Shown here: positions 1-5,405 of the stretch, piece by piece
Layout: every line of letters begins with the position of its first letter
How positions within the stretch are numbered: the stretch's first letter is position 1
Origin: Alphaproteobacteria bacterium
Lineage (GTDB): Bacteria > Pseudomonadota > Alphaproteobacteria > Rhodospirillales > Rhodospirillaceae
Assembly (NCBI GenBank): GCA_003250275.1
Contig: QKGW01000336.1
Span: 1-5,755 of the forward strand
Direction: 5' to 3'
Length of the DNA: 5,755 nucleotides
The notes under the pieces: model-generated
What the model saw: only the letters and a program-made list of their open reading frames with translations
Told to the model about the DNA's origin: nothing
Databases searched by the model: none
Position numbers and translations under genes: made by a program

Positions 1-1
1 C

Positions 2-628
2 GACGCCTTCGAGATCGACCCGCCCGCCACCGGCCGCGCCGGCAGCCCGTGCTACGACCTCGCGCTGCGCAACACCCGCGACATCGGCCCGAAGGGCGTG
101 CGCGCGGAAGCGGTGAAGCTGTTCGGCGAGGAAATCGCCGACGAGACCCTGGCGCGCAAGGGCATCGACGTCGACGCCCGGACCCATGTGCCGCAGCCCG
201 AGACCCTGAGCCTCGCCGCCGAAATCTGGGGCGAGCGCCTCGAGCACCGCTCCGCGAGCGAGCTCGGGGCCGAAGCCGCCGCCGAGCTGCGCAAGCGCAG
301 CCACGCCGCGCTCGCCTACGGCCGCGCCACCGTGCCCGCGTTCATCGTGCTCGCGATGATCGCCGAAAGCCGCTGGCTCGCCCTCGCCGGGACCGGCGCG
401 GGCAAGGCCGACGCGTTGTCCGCCTTCCTCGATACCGGCGGCAGCTGGCCGTCGCTGGTGCCGCCGAAGGCGATGTCGGTGCGCGCCGCCGACGACGCGG
501 CCGAGCCGACCGAGAAGGAAATCCTCAAGCGCAACGAGTGGACCGGCCGCGATATCAAGTGGTATTGGGCGGTCGCGGTGATCCTGCTGATGATCTACGG
601 CTGGGCGGTGCAGGTCGGGCTGCTCTGA
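2..628 (+). CDS. 5'-partial gene for an unrecognised protein with a C-terminal membrane segment
   Basis: The reading frame is open from the left edge of the window to the TGA at 626-628, so the gene starts outside the window and 208 residues are visible. A GTG at 98 could be read as a start, but it has no clear ribosome binding site and the frame stays open upstream with the same codon bias, so I treat the gene as truncated by the window edge. Most of the visible part is polar, Ala-rich and probably helical (roughly residues 45-110). A charged stretch (about residues 165-186, including EPTEKEILKRNEWTGRD) leads into a strongly hydrophobic C-terminal segment at about residues 187-208 (WYWAVAVILLMIYGWAVQVG). 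The protein is therefore probably membrane-attached by its C-terminus. I do not recognise the family. A resemblance of residues 50-80 to MobA/MobL-type relaxases crossed my mind but is too weak to use. The gene ends just before a shared terminator and converges with the secreted-protein gene. Confidence 0.75.
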   Translation, partial: DAFEIDPPATGRAGSPCYDLALRNTRDIGPKGVRAEAVKLFGEEIADETLARKGIDVDARTHVPQPETLSLAAEIWGERLEHRSASELGAEAAAELRKRSHAALAYGRATVPAFIVLAMIAESRWLALAGTGAGKADALSAFLDTGGSWPSLVPPKAMSVRAADDAAEPTEKEILKRNEWTGRDIKWYWAVAVILLMIYGWAVQVGLL

Positions 629-653
629 CGCGCGACGCCATGCCGCCGATCAA

Positions 654-679
654 AAACGCCGCCCTTCGGGGCGGCGTTT
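654..679. terminator. Bidirectional intrinsic terminator with UUCG tetraloop
   Basis: A perfect 11-bp inverted repeat (654-664 with 669-679, arms AAACGCCGCCC and GGGCGGCGTTT) closes a TTCG tetraloop, a very stable RNA hairpin. It lies 26 bases after the stop of the plus-strand gene and 7 bases beyond the stop of the minus-strand gene. Read on the minus strand the stem runs into five T residues (complement of 652-656). On the plus strand it ends in TTT followed by a mixed CGCGTTTC. It therefore fits best as the terminator of the minus-strand gene and more loosely as that of the plus-strand gene. Confidence 0.88.
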
Positions 680-685
680 CGCGTT

Positions 686-1585
686 TCAGAGGCCGAGGTC
701 CTCGAGGCCTTTGAGGACGGTCGGGATGGTGCGGGTGAAGGTGTCGCCGTAGAGACGGAGCCACCCGCCGATCCACGCCGGCCAGCCGTTCGCGGGCGCG
801 GCCTGCGGCGGCGGATTGCGTTCGAGGTCGGGCAGTGCGCCGACGAGCGCGGCGAGGCCCTTCCACATCGCACCCGCGCGCGGGGTCTCGGGGATCGCGA
901 AATCACGGCGCAGCGCCTTGGCGTCGTTGTCCGCGGCGGCGAGCTGGCGGCGCGGGTCGCCGCCGGGCTTGAGCGCGTCGCGCAGCGCCATCGCGGTGTC
1001 CCACTCGAAGCGGGTGAGCATCCCGAGCGCATAGAGCGCGGAAGCGGGCTCGCTCTTCGGCTGCGCGACCTGGGCGAGGGTGCGCCAGACCTCGTAGCGG
1101 GCGAGCGGCTCCTGGGTCCAGAGATCGACCTCCGCCATGTCGAGCGGCAGGGTCTGGCCCTGCGGCAGGCGGCGGAGTTCGCCGAGGCGGCGCTCCATGA
1201 ACGCCCAGCGCGCGTCGATCGCGCGCACGTAGCCCGAGAGCGCGGCGTGGATCGGCCTGACCACCGACTGATCGGCGGCGGTGCAGCGGCCCTTCGCGCC
1301 GGTATCGGGCAGCACGTCGGAGGTGCGGCTCTTGAGCCGGGCGAGGAGTTCGCGCAGGCCGTCCTCGGCGTTCGAGAGCTGCTGCTGGCGGCCCGGATTG
1401 CCGCGCGCCGCCGCCACCTGGCCGACCATGTGGCTCGCGCCGACCTCGATGCGGTAGAACCCGATCGCGAGGTTGAGGCGTTCGCGCATCGCCTGGCGGC
1501 AGCCGTCGTCCATCGCCTGCGCCGCGCCGGGGGCGAGGCCGAGCAGAACGAGCGCGCAGAGCGCCAGGGTCCGGAATGGGCGCAT
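686..1585 (-). CDS. Secreted protein of unknown function with Sec signal peptide
   Basis: This gene encodes 299 residues. The ATG at 1585-1583 is preceded by a perfect AGGAGG (complement of 1592-1597) at 6-nt spacing, which fixes the start. The N-terminus is a classic Sec signal peptide: basic MRPFR, a hydrophobic core (ALCALVLLGLAPG), and an AQA motif giving a likely signal peptidase I cut after residue 24. There is no lipobox at that site. The mature part is probably mostly helical and holds only two cysteines (residues 29 and 101), which could form a disulfide in the periplasm. No further membrane segment or catalytic motif is visible. The C-terminal part is rich in Trp, Gly and Pro (about residues 255-285, including PANGWPAWIGGWLRLYGDTF). 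I do not recognise the family. The gene stands alone, transcribed away from the phage module, and ends at the tetraloop terminator. Its promoter should lie in the divergent intergenic region. Confidence 0.85.
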   Translation of the reverse strand: MRPFRTLALCALVLLGLAPGAAQAMDDGCRQAMRERLNLAIGFYRIEVGASHMVGQVAAARGNPGRQQQLSNAEDGLRELLARLKSRTSDVLPDTGAKGRCTAADQSVVRPIHAALSGYVRAIDARWAFMERRLGELRRLPQGQTLPLDMAEVDLWTQEPLARYEVWRTLAQVAQPKSEPASALYALGMLTRFEWDTAMALRDALKPGGDPRRQLAAADNDAKALRRDFAIPETPRAGAMWKGLAALVGALPDLERNPPPQAAPANGWPAWIGGWLRLYGDTFTRTIPTVLKGLEDLGL

Positions 1586-1655
1586 GAAGTGCCTCCTGTG
1601 GTCGCGGGTCGGGCCGAGCCTTCACCCGCGCGCCGCGGCTGTCAACCCGTTCTCC

Positions 1656-1668
1656 TACGTGTTACGTA
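1656..1668. promoter_or_regulatory. Perfect palindrome TACGT-GTT-ACGTA, possible operator
   Basis: The sequence TACGTGTTACGTA is a perfect inverted repeat of 5-bp arms around a 3-bp centre. It lies in the AT-rich island, 28 bp upstream of the -35 box of the capsid promoter and 71 bp upstream of the minus-strand start codon. Its place between two divergent genes suits a binding site for a dimeric regulator. A palindrome this short can occur by chance and I cannot name a regulator for it. Confidence 0.35.
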
Positions 1669-1695
1669 TAAGTGATTGAAATACAACAAAAATAG

Positions 1696-1724
1696 TTGAC
1701 GCAACGGGCCGCGCCTGAGATAAT
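1696..1724 (+). promoter_or_regulatory. Sigma70-type promoter with extended -10 driving the capsid operon
   Basis: The -35 box TTGACG (1696-1701, 5 of 6 consensus) and the -10 box GATAAT (1719-1724, 5 of 6) are separated by exactly 17 bp. A TG at 1716-1717, one base before the -10 box, gives an extended -10. The A-rich stretch at 1679-1694 just upstream could act as an UP element. Transcription would begin near 1731 and give a leader of about 166 nt before the capsid ATG. This looks like a strong promoter for the housekeeping host polymerase, not one for a phage-encoded polymerase. Confidence 0.7.
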
Positions 1725-1837
1725 CGCGGCATCTTGCGCAGGGGTGGTTCCGCCGCCTTCGCGCCGTCCGGCATATCACTGGCACAGACCCGGACGTATC
1801 GGCCTTCACCGCCTGCCCCGCTTGGGGTCGGGCGACC

Positions 1838-1895
1838 CGAGGGCCGGTCGACCGCTCCCGCCCTCGGATTTCGGCAACGATCACGAGGGCTTTTT
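1838..1895 (+). promoter_or_regulatory. Attenuator-like leader with two mutually exclusive hairpins over the capsid ribosome binding site
   Basis: The 7-mer CGAGGGC occurs at 1838-1844 and again at 1884-1890, and its reverse complement GCCCTCG lies between them at 1860-1866. The middle element can therefore pair with either copy but not with both. Pairing with the first copy encloses the palindrome CGGTCGACCG (1845-1854). Pairing with the second copy extends inwards (GAT 1867-1869 with ATC 1880-1882, with A1883 bulged), traps the Shine-Dalgarno GAGGG (1885-1889), and is followed immediately by TTTTT (1891-1895), two bases before the ATG. That second form could act as an intrinsic terminator, as a cover over the ribosome binding site, or both. 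A further small hairpin, GGGTCG-GG-CGACCC (1825-1838), abuts it upstream and shares base 1838. The pairings are seen in the sequence, but a regulatory role is inferred. Chance complementarity in GC-rich DNA remains possible. Confidence 0.45.
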
Positions 1896-1896
1896 C

Positions 1897-2727
1897 ATGA
1901 GCGTTTCGATCACCCAGGCCTTCATCAAGCAGTACGAGGCCGACGTCCATATCGCCTACCAGCGGATGGGCGCGAAGCTGCGCAACACCGTCCGCTCCAA
2001 GACCAGCACCACCGGCGCCGCCACGGTGTTCCAGAAGGCGGGCACCGGCGTCGCCGCCACCAAGAGCCGCCACGGCATGGTGCCGGTGATGAACATCGAG
2101 CACACCCAGGTGGAGTGCGCGCTCGAGGACTATTACGCGGGCGACTGGCTCGACAAGCTCGACGAAATCAAGACCAACGTCGACGAGCGCAAGACCCTGG
2201 TCGACGCGGGCGCCTACGCCCTCGGCCGCAAGACCGACGAGATGATCCTCGCCGCCGCGCAGGGCGCCGCGAAGGTGGTGGGCGACTACGGCACCGGGCT
2301 CTCCAAGGGCCTGCTGCTCTCCGCCTTCGAGACCCTCAATGCCGCCGACGTGCCGGACGACGGCCAGCGTTTCGGCGTCGTCGGGCCGCATCAGTGGAAC
2401 GAACTCCTCAACATCGACGAGTTCGCCTCCTCCGATTTCGCCTCCGACGCGTTCCCCTGGCTCAAGGGCACCGAGAGCCGCAAGTGGCTCGGCATCACCT
2501 GGCTGATGCACTCCGGCCTGCCGCTCGCGGGGACGCAGCGCGACTGCTTCCTCTGGCACAAGACCGCGATCGGCCACGCCATCGGCGCGGACGTGCAGTC
2601 CGACATCACCTGGCACGGCGACCGCGCCGCGTGGTTCGTCAACAACATGATGAGCCAGGGCGCCTGCCTGATCGACGCCGCGGGCGTGGTCAGGATCAAG
2701 GTCACCGACGCCGCCGAGATCGTCTAA
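1897..2727 (+). CDS. Phage major capsid protein, Phage_capsid_2 type (podovirus-like)
   Basis: This 276-residue protein forms the icosahedral shell of the virion. It matches from memory the family of capsid proteins of HK97 fold found in T7-like prophages of proteobacteria. Features typical of that family are the N-terminal SVSITQAFIKQYEADVHIAY, a stretch of KLRNTVRSKTSTTG type, the segment GMVPVMNIEHTQVECALEDY, then YAGDWLDKLDEIKTNVDER, and ALGRKTDEMI. The C-terminal half contains a WHGDRAAWFVNNMMSQGA segment followed by a VRIKV strand. The ATG at 1897 is chosen because GAGGG (1885-1889) sits 7 nt upstream and because homologues begin with this kind of sequence. An in-frame TTG at 1696 would overlap the promoter and is not credible. 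It is the first gene of the virion cluster, and its ribosome binding site lies inside the possible attenuator hairpin. No scaffold, portal or terminase gene precedes it. Confidence 0.93.
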   Translation: MSVSITQAFIKQYEADVHIAYQRMGAKLRNTVRSKTSTTGAATVFQKAGTGVAATKSRHGMVPVMNIEHTQVECALEDYYAGDWLDKLDEIKTNVDERKTLVDAGAYALGRKTDEMILAAAQGAAKVVGDYGTGLSKGLLLSAFETLNAADVPDDGQRFGVVGPHQWNELLNIDEFASSDFASDAFPWLKGTESRKWLGITWLMHSGLPLAGTQRDCFLWHKTAIGHAIGADVQSDITWHGDRAAWFVNNMMSQGACLIDAAGVVRIKVTDAAEIV

Positions 2728-2753
2728 CTCCCGCACAGCACAAGGACCCCACC

Positions 2754-3017
2754 ATGGCCTTCGACAAGACCAAGCTCGAACTCCTCGCGGGCGGCGGCGC
2801 GAACCTCTCGCTCTACGCCTACGCCTCCGCCACCGACACCCGCTCGCAGATCGACGCCGCCGGGTACTTCGACGGTGCGTCGAAGTTCTTCCGCGTCGGC
2901 GACTTCGTGTTCGTCTCCGCCGCCGACGGCTTCGGCGTCGCGGTGGTCAACGCCAACGCGAACGGCGTCGTCGACACCGCCGACGTTCTCGCCGTCGGCG
3001 CGGCGGATAGCCGCTGA
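2754..3017 (+). CDS. Small virion protein, likely capsid decoration or head-fibre protein
   Basis: This 87-residue acidic protein begins at an ATG with AAGGA (2742-2746) 7 nt upstream, 26 bases after the capsid stop. It has a short N-terminal stretch with Gly-rich AGGGANLSLYAYASATDT, a middle motif AAGYFDGASKFFRVGDFVFV, and an Ala/Val-rich C-terminus of probable beta strands. The Y-F-x(6-8)-F-x-V-G-D-x-V pattern recurs, as I remember, in short hypothetical proteins encoded directly behind capsid genes of T7-like phages and prophages. No membrane segment, signal peptide or catalytic motif is visible. Its position between the capsid and tail genes and its small size make a surface (decoration or head-fibre) role the best guess. 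This rests on context and pattern, not on a characterised homologue. Confidence 0.75.
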   Translation: MAFDKTKLELLAGGGANLSLYAYASATDTRSQIDAAGYFDGASKFFRVGDFVFVSAADGFGVAVVNANANGVVDTADVLAVGAADSR

Positions 3018-3024
3018 ACCCATG

Positions 3025-3053
3025 CGGCGGAACGGGCGCACCCCGTTCCGCCG
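3025..3053 (+). other. Strong hairpin between head and tail genes
   Basis: A perfect 12-bp inverted repeat (CGGCGGAACGGG at 3025-3036 with CCCGTTCCGCCG at 3042-3053) encloses a 5-nt loop. It lies in the 65-bp gap between the small virion gene and the tail adaptor gene. No T tract follows (TCCCC instead), so it is not a standard intrinsic terminator. It may be a leaky terminator, an RNA-processing site or a 3'-end stabiliser that lowers tail-gene expression relative to capsid. The structure is visible; the role is inferred. Confidence 0.6.
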
Positions 3054-3082
3054 TCCCCACCACGCTCCAGGGAGGGAACGCC

Positions 3083-3658
3083 ATGGCGATGTCCGCCATC
3101 CAGATCAGCGCCCGCGCGCTGCTTTCGATCGGCTGCGAGCCGATCTCCGGCTTCGACGACGGTTCCGCCGAGGCGGACGTTGCCGGGATGCTCTACGCGG
3201 GCGTGCGCGACGCGCTGCTCTCCGCCTATCCGTGGAGCTTCGCGATCGCCCAGCGCGCGCTGCCCGAGGTCGCGGCCCAGCCGCTCGCCGACTTCGCCCA
3301 CGCCTTCGCGCTGCCCGAGGATTTTCTTCGTGCGCTTTCTGTCGGGCACGCGGGGGCGCAGCGCGGGCGCGGCGTCGCCTACCGCATCCACGAGCGCCGC
3401 ATCCACACCGACGCGCCCGCGATCGTGCTCACCTACGTGTTCCGCCCCGACGAACGCACCTTTCCGCCGTTCTTCGACCAGGCGCTGATCGCGCGCCTCG
3501 CCGCCGAGTTCTGCCTGCCGCTGACCGAGAACACCGCGCGCGCCGAGCTCGCGGCGAAGCGCGCCGAGGCGGAGTTCCGCCTGGCGAAATCGGTCGACGC
3601 GCAGCAGCAGACGCCCAACCGCTTCGAGGATTTCTCGCTGATCGAGGTGAGGCGATGA
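3083..3658 (+). CDS. Tail tubular protein A (T7 gp11-like adaptor)
   Basis: This 191-residue protein is close in length to T7 gp11 (196 residues). Proteins of this family form a 12-subunit ring under the portal and join the head to the tail nozzle. Visible family traits are the N-terminal helix with IQISARALLSIGCEPISGFD (residues 6-25), a run of helix with LYAGVRDALLSAYPWSFA (37-54), then FALPEDFLR, and a basic, Ala/Glu-rich helical region near the end (ENTARAELAAKRAEAEFRLA). The ATG at 3083 has GGAGGG (3071-3076) 6 nt upstream. The stop overlaps the ATG of the next gene in an ATGA, so the two are probably translated together. The portal partner it should bind is not encoded in the window. 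Confidence 0.9.
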   Translation: MAMSAIQISARALLSIGCEPISGFDDGSAEADVAGMLYAGVRDALLSAYPWSFAIAQRALPEVAAQPLADFAHAFALPEDFLRALSVGHAGAQRGRGVAYRIHERRIHTDAPAIVLTYVFRPDERTFPPFFDQALIARLAAEFCLPLTENTARAELAAKRAEAEFRLAKSVDAQQQTPNRFEDFSLIEVRR

Positions 3659-5379
3659 CGCGGCGCGCGATGACGGTGCAGACCAACTTCTCGGCGGGCG
3701 CGCTCGACCCGCACCTCGCGGCGCGCGCCGACGTCTCCGCCTACGGCCAGGGCGGCGCGGAGCTGACCAACGTGCTCGGGTTGCCGCACGGCGGGGTGTC
3801 GCTGCGCGGCGGGCTCGCGCGCTTCGCCGAAATCCCCGAAGGGGGCGAGGGGGCGCGTCTGCTGCGTTTCGAGTTCTCCACCGATCAGGTCTACCTGCTG
3901 GTGCTGCGCGCGAACGCGGTCGACGTGTTCCTCCCCGACGCCACCCGCGCCGCGACGGTGGCGACGCCGTACGCCGCCGCCGAGGTCGCGGCGCTCGGCT
4001 GGACCCAGAGCCTCGACACCCTGATCCTGGTGCACCCCGACCATCCGCCCGCGAAGCTGATGCGCCAGGGCTCGCATTCGGACTGGGCGCTCGCCGAGAT
4101 CGCGCTCGCGAATCTGCCGACGTACGACTTTGGCGACGGCGACGAGCCGGTGTGGTCGGCGGCGCGCGGCTGGCCGCGTTCGGTGTTCCTGCACCAGGGA
4201 CGGCTCTACTTCGGCGGGTCGCGCGCCCGCCCGCAGACGATCTGGGGCAGCCGCGCCAACGGCTTCTTCGATTTCGCCACCTCCGACGACGCGCTCGACG
4301 ACGAGGCGGTGGAAGTCACCCTCGACAACGACCGGGTGTGCGCGGTGCAGCAGCTCTATGCCCTCAACGCCCTGTTTGCGTTCACCTCGGGCGGGCTGTT
4401 CGCGCGCGACGCGGCGGCGGTCGTCACGCCGTCGGAGTTCACCTTCCGGCGTTCCTCGGAGGTGCCCGCCGCCGCCGCGCGCCCCGCCGAGATCGACGGC
4501 TCGGTGCTGTTCATCCGCGCGTCCGACGGAGGGCACAACACCGTCTACGAGGTCGCCTACGACTACGACGCGCAGAGCTACCGCGCCGAGGATCTCGCGC
4601 TGCTCGCCGGGCACCTGATGCGCGGCCCGGTCGACATGGCCGCGCGCCTCGGCAACGAGACGGACAGCGCCAACCACCTGTTCGTGGTCAACGGCGAGGA
4701 CGGCTCGGTCGCGGTGCTCAACTCGCGCAAGAGCCAGAAGATGACCGGCTGGACGCTGTTCGCGACCGGCGGGCGGGTCGCGCGCGTCGCGGTGGCCGGG
4801 GGCGTGCCGTACTTCCTGGTGCGGCGCGAAATCGCGGGTGCGGCGCGCTGGTTCGTCGAACGCCTCGATGCCGGGTTCCGCCTCGACGGCGCGGTGCGGC
4901 TTTCCGCCGACGCTCCGGCCGAGACCTGGGCCGGCCTCGCGGATTTCGAGGGCGCGAACGTCGATTTGATCGGCGACGGCGCGCCGCTCGGGCAGGCCAC
5001 GGTGGCCGACGGCGCGGTGGCGACGCCCTATCCGGTCGCGGACCTCGAAGTCGGGTTCGCCTTCGACTGGGCGGTCGAGACGATGCCGGTGGCGACCGTC
5101 GGCGACGGCGCGGTCGGCGGACGGCACCGCATCACCCAGGCGGCGATCCGCCTGTTCGAAAGCGCCGGGATCGCGGTCAACGGACGCCTGCTGCGCGGGC
5201 ATCGCTTCGGCGACGCCGTGCTCGACGCGGTGCCCGATGCGGTGACCGGGGTGCGGGTGGTGCGCTTCCTCGGCTGGCGCGGCGGGCGCGACGGGGAGGG
5301 CGGCGCGACGGTGCGCCTTACCGGGTCGTCGCGCTTGCCGGCGACGGTGCTTTCGGTGGTTTCGGAGGTCGCGTTCTAG
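3655..5379 (+). CDS. Tail tubular protein B (T7 gp12-like nozzle)
   Basis: This 574-residue protein is predicted to form the nozzle of the short tail, below the gp11-like ring. The N-terminus MTVQTNFSAGALDPHLAARA and the following LPHGGVSLRGG segment are typical of the many gp12-like prophage proteins that begin with a TNFS-GELSP-type motif and a GGV-RR-G-type turn. Further family traits are GWTQSLDTLILVHPDHPP (residues about 112-129), RGWPRSVFLHQGRLYFGGSR (171-190), PQTIWGSR (193-200) with a following FFDF, and TLDNDRV. The many short strands suit the beta-rich nozzle fold. It is shorter than T7 gp12 (794 residues). The start at 3655 is preferred over the ATG at 3670 because GAGGTG (3644-3649) lies 5 nt upstream and the ATGA overlap with the adaptor gene is typical of translational coupling; the frame is also open upstream inside the adaptor gene, but that part is a shadow. 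Confidence 0.88.
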   Translation: MTRRAMTVQTNFSAGALDPHLAARADVSAYGQGGAELTNVLGLPHGGVSLRGGLARFAEIPEGGEGARLLRFEFSTDQVYLLVLRANAVDVFLPDATRAATVATPYAAAEVAALGWTQSLDTLILVHPDHPPAKLMRQGSHSDWALAEIALANLPTYDFGDGDEPVWSAARGWPRSVFLHQGRLYFGGSRARPQTIWGSRANGFFDFATSDDALDDEAVEVTLDNDRVCAVQQLYALNALFAFTSGGLFARDAAAVVTPSEFTFRRSSEVPAAAARPAEIDGSVLFIRASDGGHNTVYEVAYDYDAQSYRAEDLALLAGHLMRGPVDMAARLGNETDSANHLFVVNGEDGSVAVLNSRKSQKMTGWTLFATGGRVARVAVAGGVPYFLVRREIAGAARWFVERLDAGFRLDGAVRLSADAPAETWAGLADFEGANVDLIGDGAPLGQATVADGAVATPYPVADLEVGFAFDWAVETMPVATVGDGAVGGRHRITQAAIRLFESAGIAVNGRLLRGHRFGDAVLDAVPDAVTGVRVVRFLGWRGGRDGEGGATVRLTGSSRLPATVLSVVSEVAF

Positions 5380-5405
5380 CGGCCGCAGACAGGGGAGACG
5401 ACGAC

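Larger units (their letters stand above)
1586..1896. other. Divergent intergenic control region between secreted-protein gene and capsid gene
   Basis: This stretch of 311 bases has no convincing gene. It holds an AT-rich island (about 1651-1700) that stands out against the GC-rich surroundings, a palindrome, a strong plus-strand promoter, and a GC-rich structured leader for the capsid gene. For the minus-strand gene no clear promoter is visible. A perfect TTGACA lies on the minus strand (complement of 1640-1645) but has no -10 box at the right distance, and a TATACG (complement of 1665-1670) has only a poor -35 partner. The plus frame of the capsid gene is open through 1696-1896, but there is no good start or ribosome binding site in that extension. 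Confidence 0.7.

Noticed and set aside
1617..1645. Minus-strand promoter from the perfect TTGACA at the complement of 1640-1645
   Set aside because: The region 16-18 bp downstream is GC-rich and has no recognisable -10 box, so a lone -35 match is not enough.
1731..1837. Leader peptide that could control the attenuator by translation
   Set aside because: No ATG is present, no short frame has a good ribosome binding site, and no run of a single amino acid codon is seen.
1696..1896. In-frame N-terminal extension of the capsid protein from a TTG at 1696 or a GTG at 1744
   Set aside because: The TTG is part of the -35 box, there is no convincing ribosome binding site, and the extension does not resemble the N-terminus of the family, whereas the ATG at 1897 does.
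1642..2736. Minus-strand open frame of 364 codons opposite the capsid gene
   Set aside because: It is antisense to a well-supported capsid gene, its composition is typical of a shadow frame, and it would run through the promoter and leader region.
2875..3654. Upstream extension of the nozzle gene frame
   Set aside because: The extension overlaps the small virion gene and the whole adaptor gene and is Arg-rich shadow sequence. The ATG at 3655 has a good ribosome binding site and an ATGA overlap.
3433..5202. Minus-strand open frame of 589 codons opposite the adaptor and nozzle genes
   Set aside because: It is a shadow of GC-rich codon bias. Its translation is low-complexity Arg/Gly/His/Val-rich, and the opposite strand has clear gp11- and gp12-like proteins.
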